The notes under the pieces were generated by a model that saw nothing but the letters and a program-made list of their open reading frames with translations, did not search any database and was not told where the DNA came from. Below, one piece after another: positions 1 to 12,403 of a DNA stretch of 15,501 bases. This DNA comes from an uncultured Pseudomonadota bacterium. Its GTDB lineage: Bacteria; Pseudomonadota; Gammaproteobacteria; Burkholderiales; SG8-39. Every line of letters starts with the position of its first letter. Position 1 is the first letter of the stretch. Made by a program: the position numbers and the translations under genes. The stretch is taken from assembly GCA_903895005.1 (NCBI GenBank), contig CAITSH010000351.1:1-15501 (forward strand). The letters are read 5' to 3'.

Positions 1-655
1 CCTTGCCGACGTAGACGCCGGTGCGAAACTCTACGCCCTCGCCCTTCATCTGCTCGACGCGACGGTCGATGTGCGACTTTTCCATCTTGAAATCGGGGAT
101 GCCATAGCGCAGCAGGCCGCCGATACGGCTGTTCTTTTCGAATACGACCACGTCGTGGCCGGCGCGTGCAAGTTGCTGCGCGGCGGCGAGGCCCGCGGGG
201 CCGGAACCGACGATGGCGATTTTCTTGCCCGTCTTACGCGCCGCCGGTTGCGGCACAACCCAGCCGCTTTGCCAGGCCTTGTCGATGATGGCGTGCTCGA
301 TCGACTTGATGCCCACGGCGTCGTTGTTGATGTTGAGCGTGCAGGCGGCCTCGCATGGGGCCGGGCAAATGCGGCCGGTAAACTCGGGGAAGTTGTTGGT
401 CGAGTGCAGCGTGTCGATCGCCTGCTTCCAGTCCTGCTTGAAAACGAGGTCATTGAAGTCGGGGATGATGTTGTTGACCGGGCAACCGGTGGTGCAAAAC
501 GGAATGCCGCAGTCCATGCAGCGCGCGCCCTGCACTTTCGCCTCATCGTCGCTCAAATGGACGATGAATTCGTTGTAGTGCTTCTTGCGCGCGGCGGGTT
601 CTTCGGCCGCTTCCTGCAGCCGCTGGTATTCGAGGAATCCGGTTACTTTGCCCAT
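1..655 (-). CDS. gltD: Glutamate synthase (NADPH) small subunit, partial (N-terminal 218 codons)
   Basis: This is the small subunit of bacterial glutamate synthase. It carries electrons from NADPH through FAD and 4Fe-4S clusters to the large subunit, which makes glutamate from glutamine and 2-oxoglutarate in the cytoplasm. I translated the frame by hand from the ATG at 655; it stays open to the left edge, so the C-terminal half (NADPH domain) is outside the window. An N-terminal cysteine group, C46-x2-C49-x4-C54-x3-C58 in the context [10 protein letters not shown], matches the GltD/DPYD-type Fe-S domain. A second group is C97, C101 and C105 ([11 protein letters not shown]). The FAD-binding motif [10 protein letters not shown] lies at about residues 150-159, followed by an acidic strand end at VVVFEK. 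It lies 57 bp downstream of gltB on the same strand, so co-transcription is expected. The ribosome-binding site is weak (AGAGA). The identification is firm. Confidence 0.96.
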   Translation of the reverse strand, partial: MGKVTGFLEYQRLQEAAEEPAARKKHYNEFIVHLSDDEAKVQGARCMDCGIPFCTTGCPVNNIIPDFNDLVFKQDWKQAIDTLHSTNNFPEFTGRICPAPCEAACTLNINNDAVGIKSIEHAIIDKAWQSGWVVPQPAARKTGKKIAIVGSGPAGLAAAQQLARAGHDVVVFEKNSRIGGLLRYGIPDFKMEKSHIDRRVEQMKGEGVEFRTGVYVGK

Positions 656-712
656 GTTCTCTAGTCTCGTCGTTCGATGGTTATTTGACCGCGTCGGTCC
701 GCCTGTCGGGAC

Positions 713-5350
<4,638 letters not shown>

Positions 5351-5354
5351 GAAA

Positions 5355-5362
5355 CACCTCTC
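5355..5362 (-). promoter_or_regulatory. Ribosome-binding site of gltB
   Basis: On the minus strand GAGAGGTG stands four bases before the GTG at 5350. It is the best Shine-Dalgarno match near the gene and supports the GTG as the true start; the catalytic cysteine then falls 21 residues in, as the family requires. Confidence 0.75.
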
Positions 5363-5417
5363 GTACTGGGGCAGCGAGCCGAACCGGCCCGCCGCGTTAA
5401 CTCAGGGGGAACCGTCG

Positions 5418-5446
5418 AATATACCGCTGAATCCCCGTAGCTTCAA
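5418..5446 (-). promoter_or_regulatory. Predicted sigma70 promoter of gltBD
   Basis: On the minus strand a -35 element TTGAAG (5441-5446, 4 of 6 to TTGACA) and a -10 element TATATT (5418-5423, 5 of 6 to TATAAT) are separated by exactly 17 bases. Transcription would start near 5411, giving a leader of about 60 bases before the gltB GTG. It sits in the 175-bp gap between aroB and gltB, so gltBD can be expressed independently of the upstream aro genes. No known nitrogen-regulator site was recognised. Confidence 0.6.
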
Positions 5447-5525
5447 GTGCTTAGGTGGGTTTTCCGCATTGCGGCATACCCTCGCGGGGAAAACATCCGC
5501 GCCCTTGCGGCCGGTTGGTCAAAAC

Positions 5526-6611
5526 TCAAGCCGCAGCGTGCGCTGCAAGCGTCTGAAGTACCAGCGAATCGGGGATATCGCCGTGCAAACCCGCCCGGCC
5601 GATGCCCTCGAGGAGGATGTAGCGGATTTTGCCGCCGGAGGATTTTTTGTCGTGGGTCATCAACTCGACAAAGCGCACAGGGTCGATTTTGGGCGGGGCA
5701 ACCGGCAGGCCGGCGGAGGCGATAAGCGCGCGCACCCGGGCCTCTGCGGAGGCATCAATCAGTCCCATGCGTTGCGACAAGCCTGCGGCGAGCACCATGC
5801 CGGCGGCAACAGCTTCGCCGTGCAACCACACGCCGTAGCCCATCGCCGCCTCGATGCCATGCCCGAAGGTGTGGCCGAAATTGAGATGCGCGCGCAGGCC
5901 CTGTTCTCGCTCGTCGATCGCGACCACCTCGGCCTTGATTTCAATCGAGCGACGGATGGCGTGGGCGAGCGCGTCCGTGTCGTAAGACAGCAGTTTGGCC
6001 ATGTTCTGCTCAAGAAAGGCGACGTAGGTCTCGTCACGGATGAAACCGTGCTTGACCACTTCGGCCATGCCGGCCTTGAGTTCGCGCGGTGGTAGCGTAT
6101 CGAGGGTGGCAAGGTCGGCAATGACGGCCTGCGGCTGGTGAAACGCGCCGATCATGTTCTTGCCGAGCGGATGGTTAATGCCCGTCTTGCCGCCCACCGA
6201 TGAGTCGACCTGGGACAACAGGGTCGTCGGGACCTGGACGAAGGGCACGCCGCGCTGGTAGGTTGCGGCGGCGAACCCGGCGAGGTCGCCGACCACCCCC
6301 CCGCCCAGGGCGATCAGCGTGACTTTGCGGTCGCACCGGGCTTCAAGGAGCGCGTCGTAAATCCGGTTGAGCGTCTGCCAGTGCTTATGCTCTTCGCCGT
6401 CGGGCAGGACAACCTCAACCACCCGGATACCATTTGACCGCAGCAGGGCTGCGAGCGGCTTGAGGTACCAGCCGGCCACCGTCGTGTTGGTGACAATGGC
6501 GGCAACCGGTGTTGCGAGGTAGGGCAGGAAAGATTCGGCGTCGCCGATAAGGCCGCGTCCGATAAGGATGGGGTAGGCGCGATCGCCCAGTTCTACGCGG
6601 ACTGTTTGCAC
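5526..6611 (-). CDS. aroB: 3-dehydroquinate synthase
   Basis: AroB converts DAHP to 3-dehydroquinate, the second step of the shikimate pathway, using NAD and a divalent metal. The frame is open up to 6797, but that upstream part runs inside aroK and matches nothing expected. I place the start at the GTG at 6611 ([18 protein letters not shown]), which gives 361 residues, the usual family length. Visible motifs are DGEEHKHW, the NAD-binding [33 protein letters not shown], and the three metal-ligand contexts [13 protein letters not shown] (Glu), [11 protein letters not shown] (His) and [10 protein letters not shown] (His). It overlaps the end of aroK by 19 bp, which suggests translational coupling; its own ribosome-binding site is poor. 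No intrinsic terminator with a U-run was seen after it. Confidence 0.97.
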   Translation of the reverse strand: MQTVRVELGDRAYPILIGRGLIGDAESFLPYLATPVAAIVTNTTVAGWYLKPLAALLRSNGIRVVEVVLPDGEEHKHWQTLNRIYDALLEARCDRKVTLIALGGGVVGDLAGFAAATYQRGVPFVQVPTTLLSQVDSSVGGKTGINHPLGKNMIGAFHQPQAVIADLATLDTLPPRELKAGMAEVVKHGFIRDETYVAFLEQNMAKLLSYDTDALAHAIRRSIEIKAEVVAIDEREQGLRAHLNFGHTFGHGIEAAMGYGVWLHGEAVAAGMVLAAGLSQRMGLIDASAEARVRALIASAGLPVAPPKIDPVRFVELMTHDKKSSGGKIRYILLEGIGRAGLHGDIPDSLVLQTLAAHAAA

Positions 6612-7126
6612 AGGGGTTCCAGTTTGGTCAGCAATTGCGTCACGAGCGGCCCGACATTGGGGCGACCGGTGTCGACGATCAGGTCGGCGACTTCGGTATA
6701 GAGCGGATCGCGCAGGGAGTAGAGTTCCTGCAAGCGGCCCAGCGGGTCGGCGGTCTGCAGCAAGGGACGATTCTTGTCGTGGCGGGTTCGGAGCCACAGG
6801 TCGCGCGGCTGCGCGCGAAGATAGACGACGACACCGCGATCCTTGAGCACGGCACGGTTCTCGGCGCTCAACACCACGCCGCCCCCCGTGGCGAGCACAA
6901 GGTTATCCTGCGCCGCCAGTTCGGCGAGCGCCTGCGATTCGCGCACGCGAAAGCCGGCTTCGCCCTCGATTTCGAATATCACCGGAATCTTTACGCCGGT
7001 ACGACGTTCGATCTCGTGGTCGGTATCGTAAAAGGCACGGTCCAGTCGTCGTGCCAGCAGGCGCGCGACGGTGGTCTTGCCCGCTCCCATGAGTCCGACA
7101 AGAAAGATGTTGGAAGTATTTTTCAC
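6593..7126 (-). CDS. aroK: Shikimate kinase
   Basis: AroK phosphorylates shikimate to shikimate 3-phosphate with ATP. The protein has 177 residues, typical for the family. The Walker A/P-loop is GLMGAGKTT (11-19). Shikimate-site residues are visible as D34 and D36 in YDTDHEIE, R60 in GFRVRE and the GGG at 81-83. The lid arginines lie in RTRHDKNRP. The start is a GTG at 7126, and it is effectively forced: an in-frame TAG lies only three codons upstream (7136-7138), and the next in-frame ATG is inside the P-loop. No good Shine-Dalgarno directly precedes this GTG, but a short leader frame with a strong one ends on it (see the separate entry). aroB follows with a 19-bp overlap. The gene is separated from pilQ upstream by a terminator. 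Confidence 0.97.
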   Translation of the reverse strand: MKNTSNIFLVGLMGAGKTTVARLLARRLDRAFYDTDHEIERRTGVKIPVIFEIEGEAGFRVRESQALAELAAQDNLVLATGGGVVLSAENRAVLKDRGVVVYLRAQPRDLWLRTRHDKNRPLLQTADPLGRLQELYSLRDPLYTEVADLIVDTGRPNVGPLVTQLLTKLEPLCKQSA

Positions 7127-7160
7127 ACACGCATTCTACCGTTCACCCCGCCCCGCCTCC
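7123..7160 (-). other. Possible 7-codon leader frame coupled to the aroK start
   Basis: On the minus strand GGAGG (7156-7160) is followed after nine bases by GTG (7146), then AAC GGT AGA ATG CGT GTG TGA. The encoded peptide would be MNGRMRV. Its TGA (7123-7125) overlaps the aroK start codon in the arrangement GTGA. This could deliver ribosomes to aroK by stop-start coupling. It is an inference from the layout only; the same stretch can also be read as a -10-like TAGAAT (7133-7138), which would make the aroK mRNA leaderless. Confidence 0.25.
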
Positions 7161-7208
7161 AATTCAGGTTTACAGGGGGTGGTGTGTTACGACGCGGCGA
7201 CCCAAATG

Positions 7209-7235
7209 AAAAAGCCGGCGCGAAGCCGGCTTTTT
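7209..7235 (-). terminator. Intrinsic terminator of the pilMNOPQ operon
   Basis: An 11-bp perfect inverted repeat, AAAAAGCCGGC and GCCGGCTTTTT, surrounds a 5-base loop. On the minus strand it begins 16 bases after the pilQ stop codon and ends in TTTTT. The GC core is six base pairs. Because the arms carry both an A-run and a T-run, it would also work on the plus strand, although no plus-strand gene ends here. Confidence 0.88.
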
Positions 7236-7251
7236 GAGCCTGATTGTCCGC

Positions 7252-9369
7252 TTAACGGATCGACAGGTTGGTGTTGATCACGCGCGGCGTGATGAATACC
7301 AGCAACTCGGTCTTATTGTCGCGGCGCTGGGTATTGCGGAACATCGCGCCGATTCCCGGCAGGTCGCCAAAGAACGGGATTTTCGTAATGTTGACGTTCT
7401 CATCCTGGGTATAGATACCGCCGATGACGACCGTGCCGCCGTTTTCAACCAATACTTCGGTCTTGACGTGCTTGGTGTCGATGGCGAGGCCCGAACTGGT
7501 CGAGATCGGGCTGACAGAGTCCTTGTTGATGTCCAGGGTCATGATGACGTTGCCATCGGGCGTGATCTGCGGCTTGACCTTGAGCGCGAGGTTGGCTTTG
7601 CGGAAAGACACGCTCGTCGCGCCGCTGGAGGTAGCCTGCTGGTAGGGCAATTCCGTACCCTGCTCGATCAGCGCCTCAACCTGGTCTGCGGTGACGACGC
7701 GGGGGCTGGAAATGATCTTGCCCTTGCCGTCCGCCTCGAGCGCGGAAATTTCTAGGTTCAAAAAACGGTTCTGGCTGGCGTTAAACAGGATCATCGAGAA
7801 CACGCCGGCAGGCAAGCCGCTGATACCGCCCGCGGGCAGGTTCGCCGCCAGGCTGTTATCAAGGGTCGATGTGCCAAAACCCTGGGCTGAAGGGCCGTTC
7901 GCGTTGGTCAGCGTCTGATTGAGATTGCCGCCGATCGCGAACCGCGGCGAACCCGCCGTGCCGGCTATCGTATTGCTATTGAGCGTGTTGATACCCAGGC
8001 GCGCGCCGAGGTTCTTGCTGAAGTTGTCGGTGGCCTCGACGATGCGCGCCTCAATCAGCACCTGGCGTACCGGAATATCGATTTGCGCGATAAGCTTGCG
8101 CACCTCTTCCAGGCGGCTTGGCACGTCCTGCACGAAGAGCTTGTTGGTACGCGCATCGACTACTGCACTGCCGCGTTTTGACAGCAAAGATTGCTGCGGC
8201 GTGGAGAGTAAGGTCCGGACCTCGGCGGCCTTCTGGTAGTTGAGCTGGAAGCTTTCGGTGCGCGTCTGCTCAAGGTCGCTGATCTGCGCCTGCGACTCGA
8301 GCTGCAGTTTTTCCTTGGTTGCCAGCTCGTCCCTTGGCGCTATCCACAGTACGTTGCCGTTCTTGCGCATGTCCAGCCCGCGCGTCTGCAGGATGATGTC
8401 CAGTGCCTGGTCCCAGGGCACATCCTTCAGGCGCAGCGTGAGGTTACCGGCGACCGAGTCGCTGGTAATGATGTTGAGATCGGTGAAATCGGCGATCACG
8501 TTGAGCACGCTGCGTACTTCGACGTTCTGGAAGTTAAGCGACAGCTTTTCCCCGTTGTAGCCGCCGCGGCTGCCCTGGGTCAGCTTGTTCGGGTCGTACT
8601 GTACCGGCTTGACCTCGACGACGAACTGCGTGTCCGTCTGGTAGGCGTTGTGCTCCCACAAGCCCTTGGGCTCGATCACCATGCGCACGTTCTCTCCCTG
8701 CGGGAAGATGTTGACGCTTTGCACCGGCGTGGCAAAGTCCACCACGTCAAGGCGCTTGCGCAGCGCGTCCGGCAGGTTGGTCTTGAGGAAATCGACAATG
8801 AGGCTTTGCCCCTGCTGGCGGATGTCGATGCCCGTGGTGGTATCACCCAGCTCAATTACGAGGCGCCCCTCACCGGCCTTGCCGCGACGGAAGTCAACGT
8901 CACGCAGGTTGTGCTTGCCATCGGCCTTGGTTTCGGCGAAGTGCGAAACGGTGGCCGTGCCCGGTTTGGCGGTTGTCGCGATCGGCGTCATCGTGATCAA
9001 CAGGTTCTTGCCTTCGATCTGGCTGTCGTAGCTGACCATGTTGCGCAGGTTGAGCACCATGCGCGTACGATCGCCCGCCTGCACCATGTTCATGCTCCGA
9101 AGTTCGCTCTCCCCGACGTTCTGGGCGTTGCGGCCAAGCGCGTTTGCGGTGTCGGGGAAATCAAACGCGATGCGCGCCGGGTTCGCGACCGTGAAGCTGG
9201 CCGGGGGCGATTTGAGCGGTTCTTTAAGAGTGATCCGGACGACGATGCGCCCGCCCTGCTGGGTGACGTTAAAGCCGTCGATGCTGTTGGACTGGGCGAA
9301 AGCGGCCTGGGCGAACCAGGTCAGCACAAACAACGCCGTAGTCAGAATCCTGCCGTATGTGATCTTCAT
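7252..9369 (-). CDS. pilQ: Type IV pilus secretin PilQ
   Basis: PilQ forms the outer-membrane ring through which the pilus fibre leaves and re-enters the cell. The 705-residue precursor has a signal peptide (hydrophobic core about 8-20, predicted cut after AFA at residue 25). Next come two AMIN-type beta domains that bind peptidoglycan (about 28-250), an STN/N0 domain (about 275-335, with NVIADFTDLNIITSDSVAG), a secretin N1 domain (about 370-440, with VPSRLEEVRKLIAQID) and the secretin channel domain to the C-terminus. The last region carries VVIGGIYTQ, KIPFFGDLPGIGAMF and ELLVFITPRVI, which are diagnostic. The ATG at 9369 overlaps the pilP stop as ATGA. Its ribosome-binding site GGAGGTG (9374-9380) lies inside the last codons of pilP. 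It is the last gene of the operon and is followed by a terminator. Confidence 0.97.
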   Translation of the reverse strand: MKITYGRILTTALFVLTWFAQAAFAQSNSIDGFNVTQQGGRIVVRITLKEPLKSPPASFTVANPARIAFDFPDTANALGRNAQNVGESELRSMNMVQAGDRTRMVLNLRNMVSYDSQIEGKNLLITMTPIATTAKPGTATVSHFAETKADGKHNLRDVDFRRGKAGEGRLVIELGDTTTGIDIRQQGQSLIVDFLKTNLPDALRKRLDVVDFATPVQSVNIFPQGENVRMVIEPKGLWEHNAYQTDTQFVVEVKPVQYDPNKLTQGSRGGYNGEKLSLNFQNVEVRSVLNVIADFTDLNIITSDSVAGNLTLRLKDVPWDQALDIILQTRGLDMRKNGNVLWIAPRDELATKEKLQLESQAQISDLEQTRTESFQLNYQKAAEVRTLLSTPQQSLLSKRGSAVVDARTNKLFVQDVPSRLEEVRKLIAQIDIPVRQVLIEARIVEATDNFSKNLGARLGINTLNSNTIAGTAGSPRFAIGGNLNQTLTNANGPSAQGFGTSTLDNSLAANLPAGGISGLPAGVFSMILFNASQNRFLNLEISALEADGKGKIISSPRVVTADQVEALIEQGTELPYQQATSSGATSVSFRKANLALKVKPQITPDGNVIMTLDINKDSVSPISTSSGLAIDTKHVKTEVLVENGGTVVIGGIYTQDENVNITKIPFFGDLPGIGAMFRNTQRRDNKTELLVFITPRVINTNLSIR

Positions 9370-9899
9370 CTTCCACCTCCGCCCGATTCTACGAGCTGTA
9401 GCAAGCTTTGCCGTTCAGTCCAATCCCCGCCCGCATCCTGAACCAGTTCACGCAACGTGATCTGGCTGTCAGAAATGTTGGTGATGATGCCGAAATTCTG
9501 CCCCATGTAATTGCCGATCTTGACGCGATACACGCTGGCGTCCGCCTTGATCAGGCCGAAATTCATTTTCGGTTGCTGGATCACCCCGACCATGCGCATC
9601 GACTCAAGCGGGAAGGCTTCAAGCGGCTCCTTTGGACGGTTCAAGTCAGGCTGCAAGCCCTTGGGCGCGGCGGATGCCGCACTCTTTGTCACCAATTCAA
9701 TCTTCGCGGGACCAAACGGGTCGGGAATGTCGAATCCGGCGTAGGGAACCGGCTCGTAGGGTTTGACAACCGGCAGCGGATCGATCTTGCCGCGCAGGTC
9801 CTTGGTCAGGCCCTTGAGTTCCTCTTTCAAATCATTGTGCTCGCCGACACCGCACGAGGCGAGCAGTACGATAAAGGGTATGAGTGCCAGCCTTTTCAT
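9366..9899 (-). CDS. pilP: Type IV pilus lipoprotein PilP
   Basis: PilP is the inner-membrane lipoprotein that links the PilN-PilO dimer to the N0 domain of PilQ across the periplasm. The protein has 177 residues. It starts with a short signal sequence and lipobox L13-A14-S15-C16, so C16 should be the lipidated N-terminus. After a proline-rich flexible stretch (about 40-70, with FDIPDPFGP) comes the compact beta domain of the family, with the markers LESMRMVGVI, VYRVKIGNYMGQNFG and GDWTERQSLLQL. The residue after the lipid cysteine is Gly, not Asp, so there is no inner-membrane retention signal of the Asp+2 kind. The start ATG overlaps the pilO stop as ATGA, and its stop overlaps the pilQ start in the same way. 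Confidence 0.95.
   Translation of the reverse strand: MKRLALIPFIVLLASCGVGEHNDLKEELKGLTKDLRGKIDPLPVVKPYEPVPYAGFDIPDPFGPAKIELVTKSAASAAPKGLQPDLNRPKEPLEAFPLESMRMVGVIQQPKMNFGLIKADASVYRVKIGNYMGQNFGIITNISDSQITLRELVQDAGGDWTERQSLLQLVESGGGGR
9374..9380 (-). promoter_or_regulatory. Ribosome-binding site of pilQ inside the pilP tail
   Basis: GGAGGTG on the minus strand lies four bases before the pilQ ATG and inside the codons for the glycine-rich end of PilP (SGGGGR). The strong site may let pilQ be translated at a higher rate than its coupled neighbours; the secretin ring needs more copies than single inner-membrane partners (inference). Confidence 0.7.
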
Positions 9900-10537
9900 T
9901 TCTTCGCCGCCGCTTTGGGTGCCGCAGACTTGCGCTGCTTGGCGACCTCTTCGTCATCAAGGTAGCGGAAGGTTTTGGCCGTTGCGTCCATTACCAGGCT
10001 GTTGTCCTTTGGCGAGGCAGCCAATGACAAATCGTTGAGGGTCACGATGCGCGAAAGCTGACCGATGTCGCTGGCGAAGGCGCCCATGTCGTGGTAGCTG
10101 CCGGTCACCTTGATGGCGATCGGCAGTTCGGCGTAAAAGTCACGCGTCGTTTCAGCGGGCGCCGGCTTGAACAAGTCAAACTGCAATCCGCGTCCCAGCC
10201 CGGCCTGGTTGATGTCCACGAGGAGCGCGTCCATTTGCGAGCGGTTGGGCAACTGCTTTAGCAGTGCGCCGAAGGAACTGTCGATTTCACGCAGTTGTTG
10301 CTGGTAAAGGTCAAGGTTAACCGACTGCTGCTTTTTCTTGACGTACTCATCCTTGAGCTTGACCTCGCTCGCCACGCCGGCATCGAGCTCCTCGATCTGG
10401 CCGGCCCAGTCTCCAAAATACGCGCCGACAAGGATGCCTGCCAAGAGCACGAGCAGTGCCACGGCCTTTGGAATGGGCGGCCAGCTGCCGGGGTCTTTCG
10501 GGTTGAGGAATTTGAACTGTTCGAGTATTTGTTTCAT
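9896..10537 (-). CDS. pilO: Type IV pilus inner-membrane protein PilO
   Basis: PilO pairs with PilN in the inner membrane and carries PilP; together they align the pilus motor with the secretin. The protein has 213 residues. A short cytoplasmic N-terminus (about 1-22) is followed by one membrane segment (about 24-44, with VALLVLLAGILVGAYFG), a charged helical coiled-coil stretch (about 48-95) and a ferredoxin-like periplasmic core (about 100-190, with ELPIAIKVTGSYHDMGAFA and SRIVTLNDLSL). The tail (about 197-213) is rich in Lys and Ala. The ATG follows the pilN stop after three bases; an AAGGG sequence serves as ribosome-binding site. The gene overlaps pilP by ATGA. Confidence 0.95.
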   Translation of the reverse strand: MKQILEQFKFLNPKDPGSWPPIPKAVALLVLLAGILVGAYFGDWAGQIEELDAGVASEVKLKDEYVKKKQQSVNLDLYQQQLREIDSSFGALLKQLPNRSQMDALLVDINQAGLGRGLQFDLFKPAPAETTRDFYAELPIAIKVTGSYHDMGAFASDIGQLSRIVTLNDLSLAASPKDNSLVMDATAKTFRYLDDEEVAKQRKSAAPKAAAKK

Positions 10538-10540
10538 CGT

Positions 10541-11161
10541 TCAGCCCTTTTTCGCGGCGGCGCCGGCGGGGGTTGGGGCTGCGGCGCCCGCCTTGCCGGC
10601 CTTGCTCGCATCTTCAAGCTGAGGGCGCTTGATATTGACGTTCATGACAAATTCGGAAATGCGCTTGTTATTGACTGTCGACGAGCGGATTTCGACCAGG
10701 TCCGGACTTTCGAGATAGGGAGACGAACCGAAGTTGCGCATCAGCGTCGAAACACGGGCATTCGACTGGGCATAACCGGTCAGCGCCACACGCAATCCGG
10801 CTTGCCGCACCGTCTTAAGGTAAACCCCGTCCGGGACCTGGCGCACCAACTGGTCAAGCAGGTTAACCGACTGACTTCGTTCGGCCTGGAGGCGCTCGAT
10901 GACCTGCTTGCGTGAGAGCAGCGCGGCGATCTCATCCTTGAGCTTCTTGATTTCCTCGATTTCCTTGTCGAGCTTGGTGTTTTCCTTTTTCAGGAATTCG
11001 TTGCGATCGGTCTGGATTGCGATGTAGCCGGCGATGACGCCATGCACCAGCACGACGATCGCGATGCCCAGCGCCGCGACCATGCCGGCGAGGATTCCGA
11101 GTTGCTTGCGCTGCGCCTTGCGGCGCTCTTCGCGGTGGGGTAGTAGGTTGACGCGAATCAT
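10541..11161 (-). CDS. pilN: Type IV pilus inner-membrane protein PilN
   Basis: PilN anchors the cytoplasmic PilM through its N-terminal peptide and dimerises with PilO in the periplasm. The protein has 206 residues. The N-terminus MIRVNLLPHREERR contains the NLLP motif that inserts into the groove of PilM. One membrane segment follows (about 22-47), then a strongly charged coiled coil (about 52-95, many Lys/Glu) and a ferredoxin-like periplasmic domain (about 100-180). The last 20 or so residues are a low-complexity Ala/Gly/Pro/Lys tail (KAGKAGAAAPTPAGAAAKKG). The start overlaps the pilM stop as ATGA, with CGGAG about ten bases upstream as ribosome-binding site. Confidence 0.95.
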   Translation of the reverse strand: MIRVNLLPHREERRKAQRKQLGILAGMVAALGIAIVVLVHGVIAGYIAIQTDRNEFLKKENTKLDKEIEEIKKLKDEIAALLSRKQVIERLQAERSQSVNLLDQLVRQVPDGVYLKTVRQAGLRVALTGYAQSNARVSTLMRNFGSSPYLESPDLVEIRSSTVNNKRISEFVMNVNIKRPQLEDASKAGKAGAAAPTPAGAAAKKG

Positions 11162-12231
11162 GGATCGAATCTCCGTATGGCCAGGCCGCAGGCGACCATG
11201 AGCGACGGTGCTTCGGTGAGCAGCTTTTTGAGTTGTATGCGCGGCGACACGGCCATGTTGGCGAAGGGATTGGCCACCATGGTGTTCACCTGGGTGCGCG
11301 TCGACACGACGTCATCGAGCCCGGGAATGACCGCCGAACCGCCGGTGAGTAGAATGTGCTCTACCGTGTTGTATTGCGTTGAGGTGAAAAAGAACTGCAT
11401 GGCACGCTGGATTTCAAGCGCGACGTTCTCCATGAAGGGGCGCAGCACCTCGGCTTCAAACGTGTCGGGCAGTCCGCCGCTTCGCTTGGCATTTTCCGCC
11501 TCCTCCTGGCTCATGCCGTACTGGCGCATGATGTCCTGGGTCAGCTGGCTGCCACCAAAAGCCTGTTCGCGCGAGTACACGGCCTGATCGTTGCGCAACA
11601 CGGTGATGTTGGTCACATTGGCGCCGATATCGACGAGTGCAACGTTCTGGTCCTTGCCGTCGTTGGGCAGTTGCCTGGCAATCAGTTCGAAGGCCGCTTG
11701 CATGGCAAAAGACTCGATATCCATGACCAGCGCCTTGAGTCCGGAAGCCTCGGCAACGGCTACCCGGTCTTCAACCTTTTCCTTGCGGCTGGCGGCGATC
11801 AGGACCTCGACCTCTTCCGCGGAAGAGGGCGCCGGGCCGACCACCTGGAAGTCAAGATTGACCTCCTCGAGCGCGAACGGAATGTACTGGTTGGCTTCGG
11901 TTTCGACCTGGACTTCGAGCTCTTCTTCGCGCAGCCCCGCGGGAACGATGATTTTCTTGGTGATAACCGCCGCTGTGGGAAGGGCGAGTGCGACGTTTTT
12001 GGTGCGCGTTGCGAGTTTCTTCCACGCCCGCTTGACTGCCTCGGAGACCGCCTCGAGGTTGGCGATATTGCCGTCCACAACCGCATCCTTGGGCAGCGGC
12101 TCGATCGCGTAACGCTCAATGCGGTGCTGACCCTTGCCGGCATCGACGAGCTCAACCATCTTGATCGAGGACGAACTGATGTCCAAGCCAATCAGAGGCG
12201 GTGTTTTTGGCGTAAAAATATCGAGCTGCAC
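11158..12231 (-). CDS. pilM: Type IV pilus assembly ATPase-fold protein PilM
   Basis: PilM is an actin/FtsA-like cytoplasmic protein that binds nucleotide and the N-terminal peptide of PilN, forming the inner ring of the pilus machine. The protein has 357 residues, the usual length. The phosphate-1 loop region is LIGLDISSSSIKMVEL (about 13-28). The family block EANQYIPFALEEVNLDFQV lies near residues 113-131. Phosphate-2 is VALVDIGANVTNITVL (about 197-212), and the adenosine site is HILLTGGSAVIPGL. The start is a GTG at 12231 with a GGGGA sequence about ten bases upstream; it places the GLDIS loop where the family has it. It is the first gene of pilMNOPQ and diverges from ponA. Confidence 0.96.
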   Translation of the reverse strand: MQLDIFTPKTPPLIGLDISSSSIKMVELVDAGKGQHRIERYAIEPLPKDAVVDGNIANLEAVSEAVKRAWKKLATRTKNVALALPTAAVITKKIIVPAGLREEELEVQVETEANQYIPFALEEVNLDFQVVGPAPSSAEEVEVLIAASRKEKVEDRVAVAEASGLKALVMDIESFAMQAAFELIARQLPNDGKDQNVALVDIGANVTNITVLRNDQAVYSREQAFGGSQLTQDIMRQYGMSQEEAENAKRSGGLPDTFEAEVLRPFMENVALEIQRAMQFFFTSTQYNTVEHILLTGGSAVIPGLDDVVSTRTQVNTMVANPFANMAVSPRIQLKKLLTEAPSLMVACGLAIRRFDP

Positions 12232-12403
12232 GGCTAGTCTTCCCCGGTAATTCTCAAGTACAAAGCCTTCCAGCCTCGAACCGGAACAAAAGCGCCGATC
12301 CGAAAATACGCTGCTTCTCTGCTTTTAAGTGGCCCCCGAGCCTGAACCTGCCCCTGAAACCACTGTCAACCTGCTGCGATCCCAAGGCCGCATTTACGAC
12401 TGC

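Noticed and set aside
71..664. A 197-residue plus-strand frame opposite gltD
   Set aside because: It is antisense to the Fe-S and FAD regions of gltD, whose motifs fix the real frame; no family features are visible.
687..699. Small hairpin GACCG-CGT-CGGTC between gltB and gltD
   Set aside because: Five base pairs with a 3-base loop and no T-run; too short to call a terminator or processing site.
5459..5494. Hairpin GTTTTCCGC with GCGGGGAAAAC after aroB as a terminator
   Set aside because: The arms pair only with a 2-base bulge, and on the minus strand no T-run follows the 3' arm, so it does not fit an intrinsic terminator.
6612..6797. Longer aroB N-terminus starting at 6797
   Set aside because: The extra 62 residues are read through aroK in another frame and look like shadow sequence; the GTG at 6611 gives the normal family length and N-terminus.
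8650..9441. A 263-residue plus-strand frame opposite pilQ and the pilP tail
   Set aside because: It runs antisense across two well-identified genes with tight ATGA overlap and has no domain signature.
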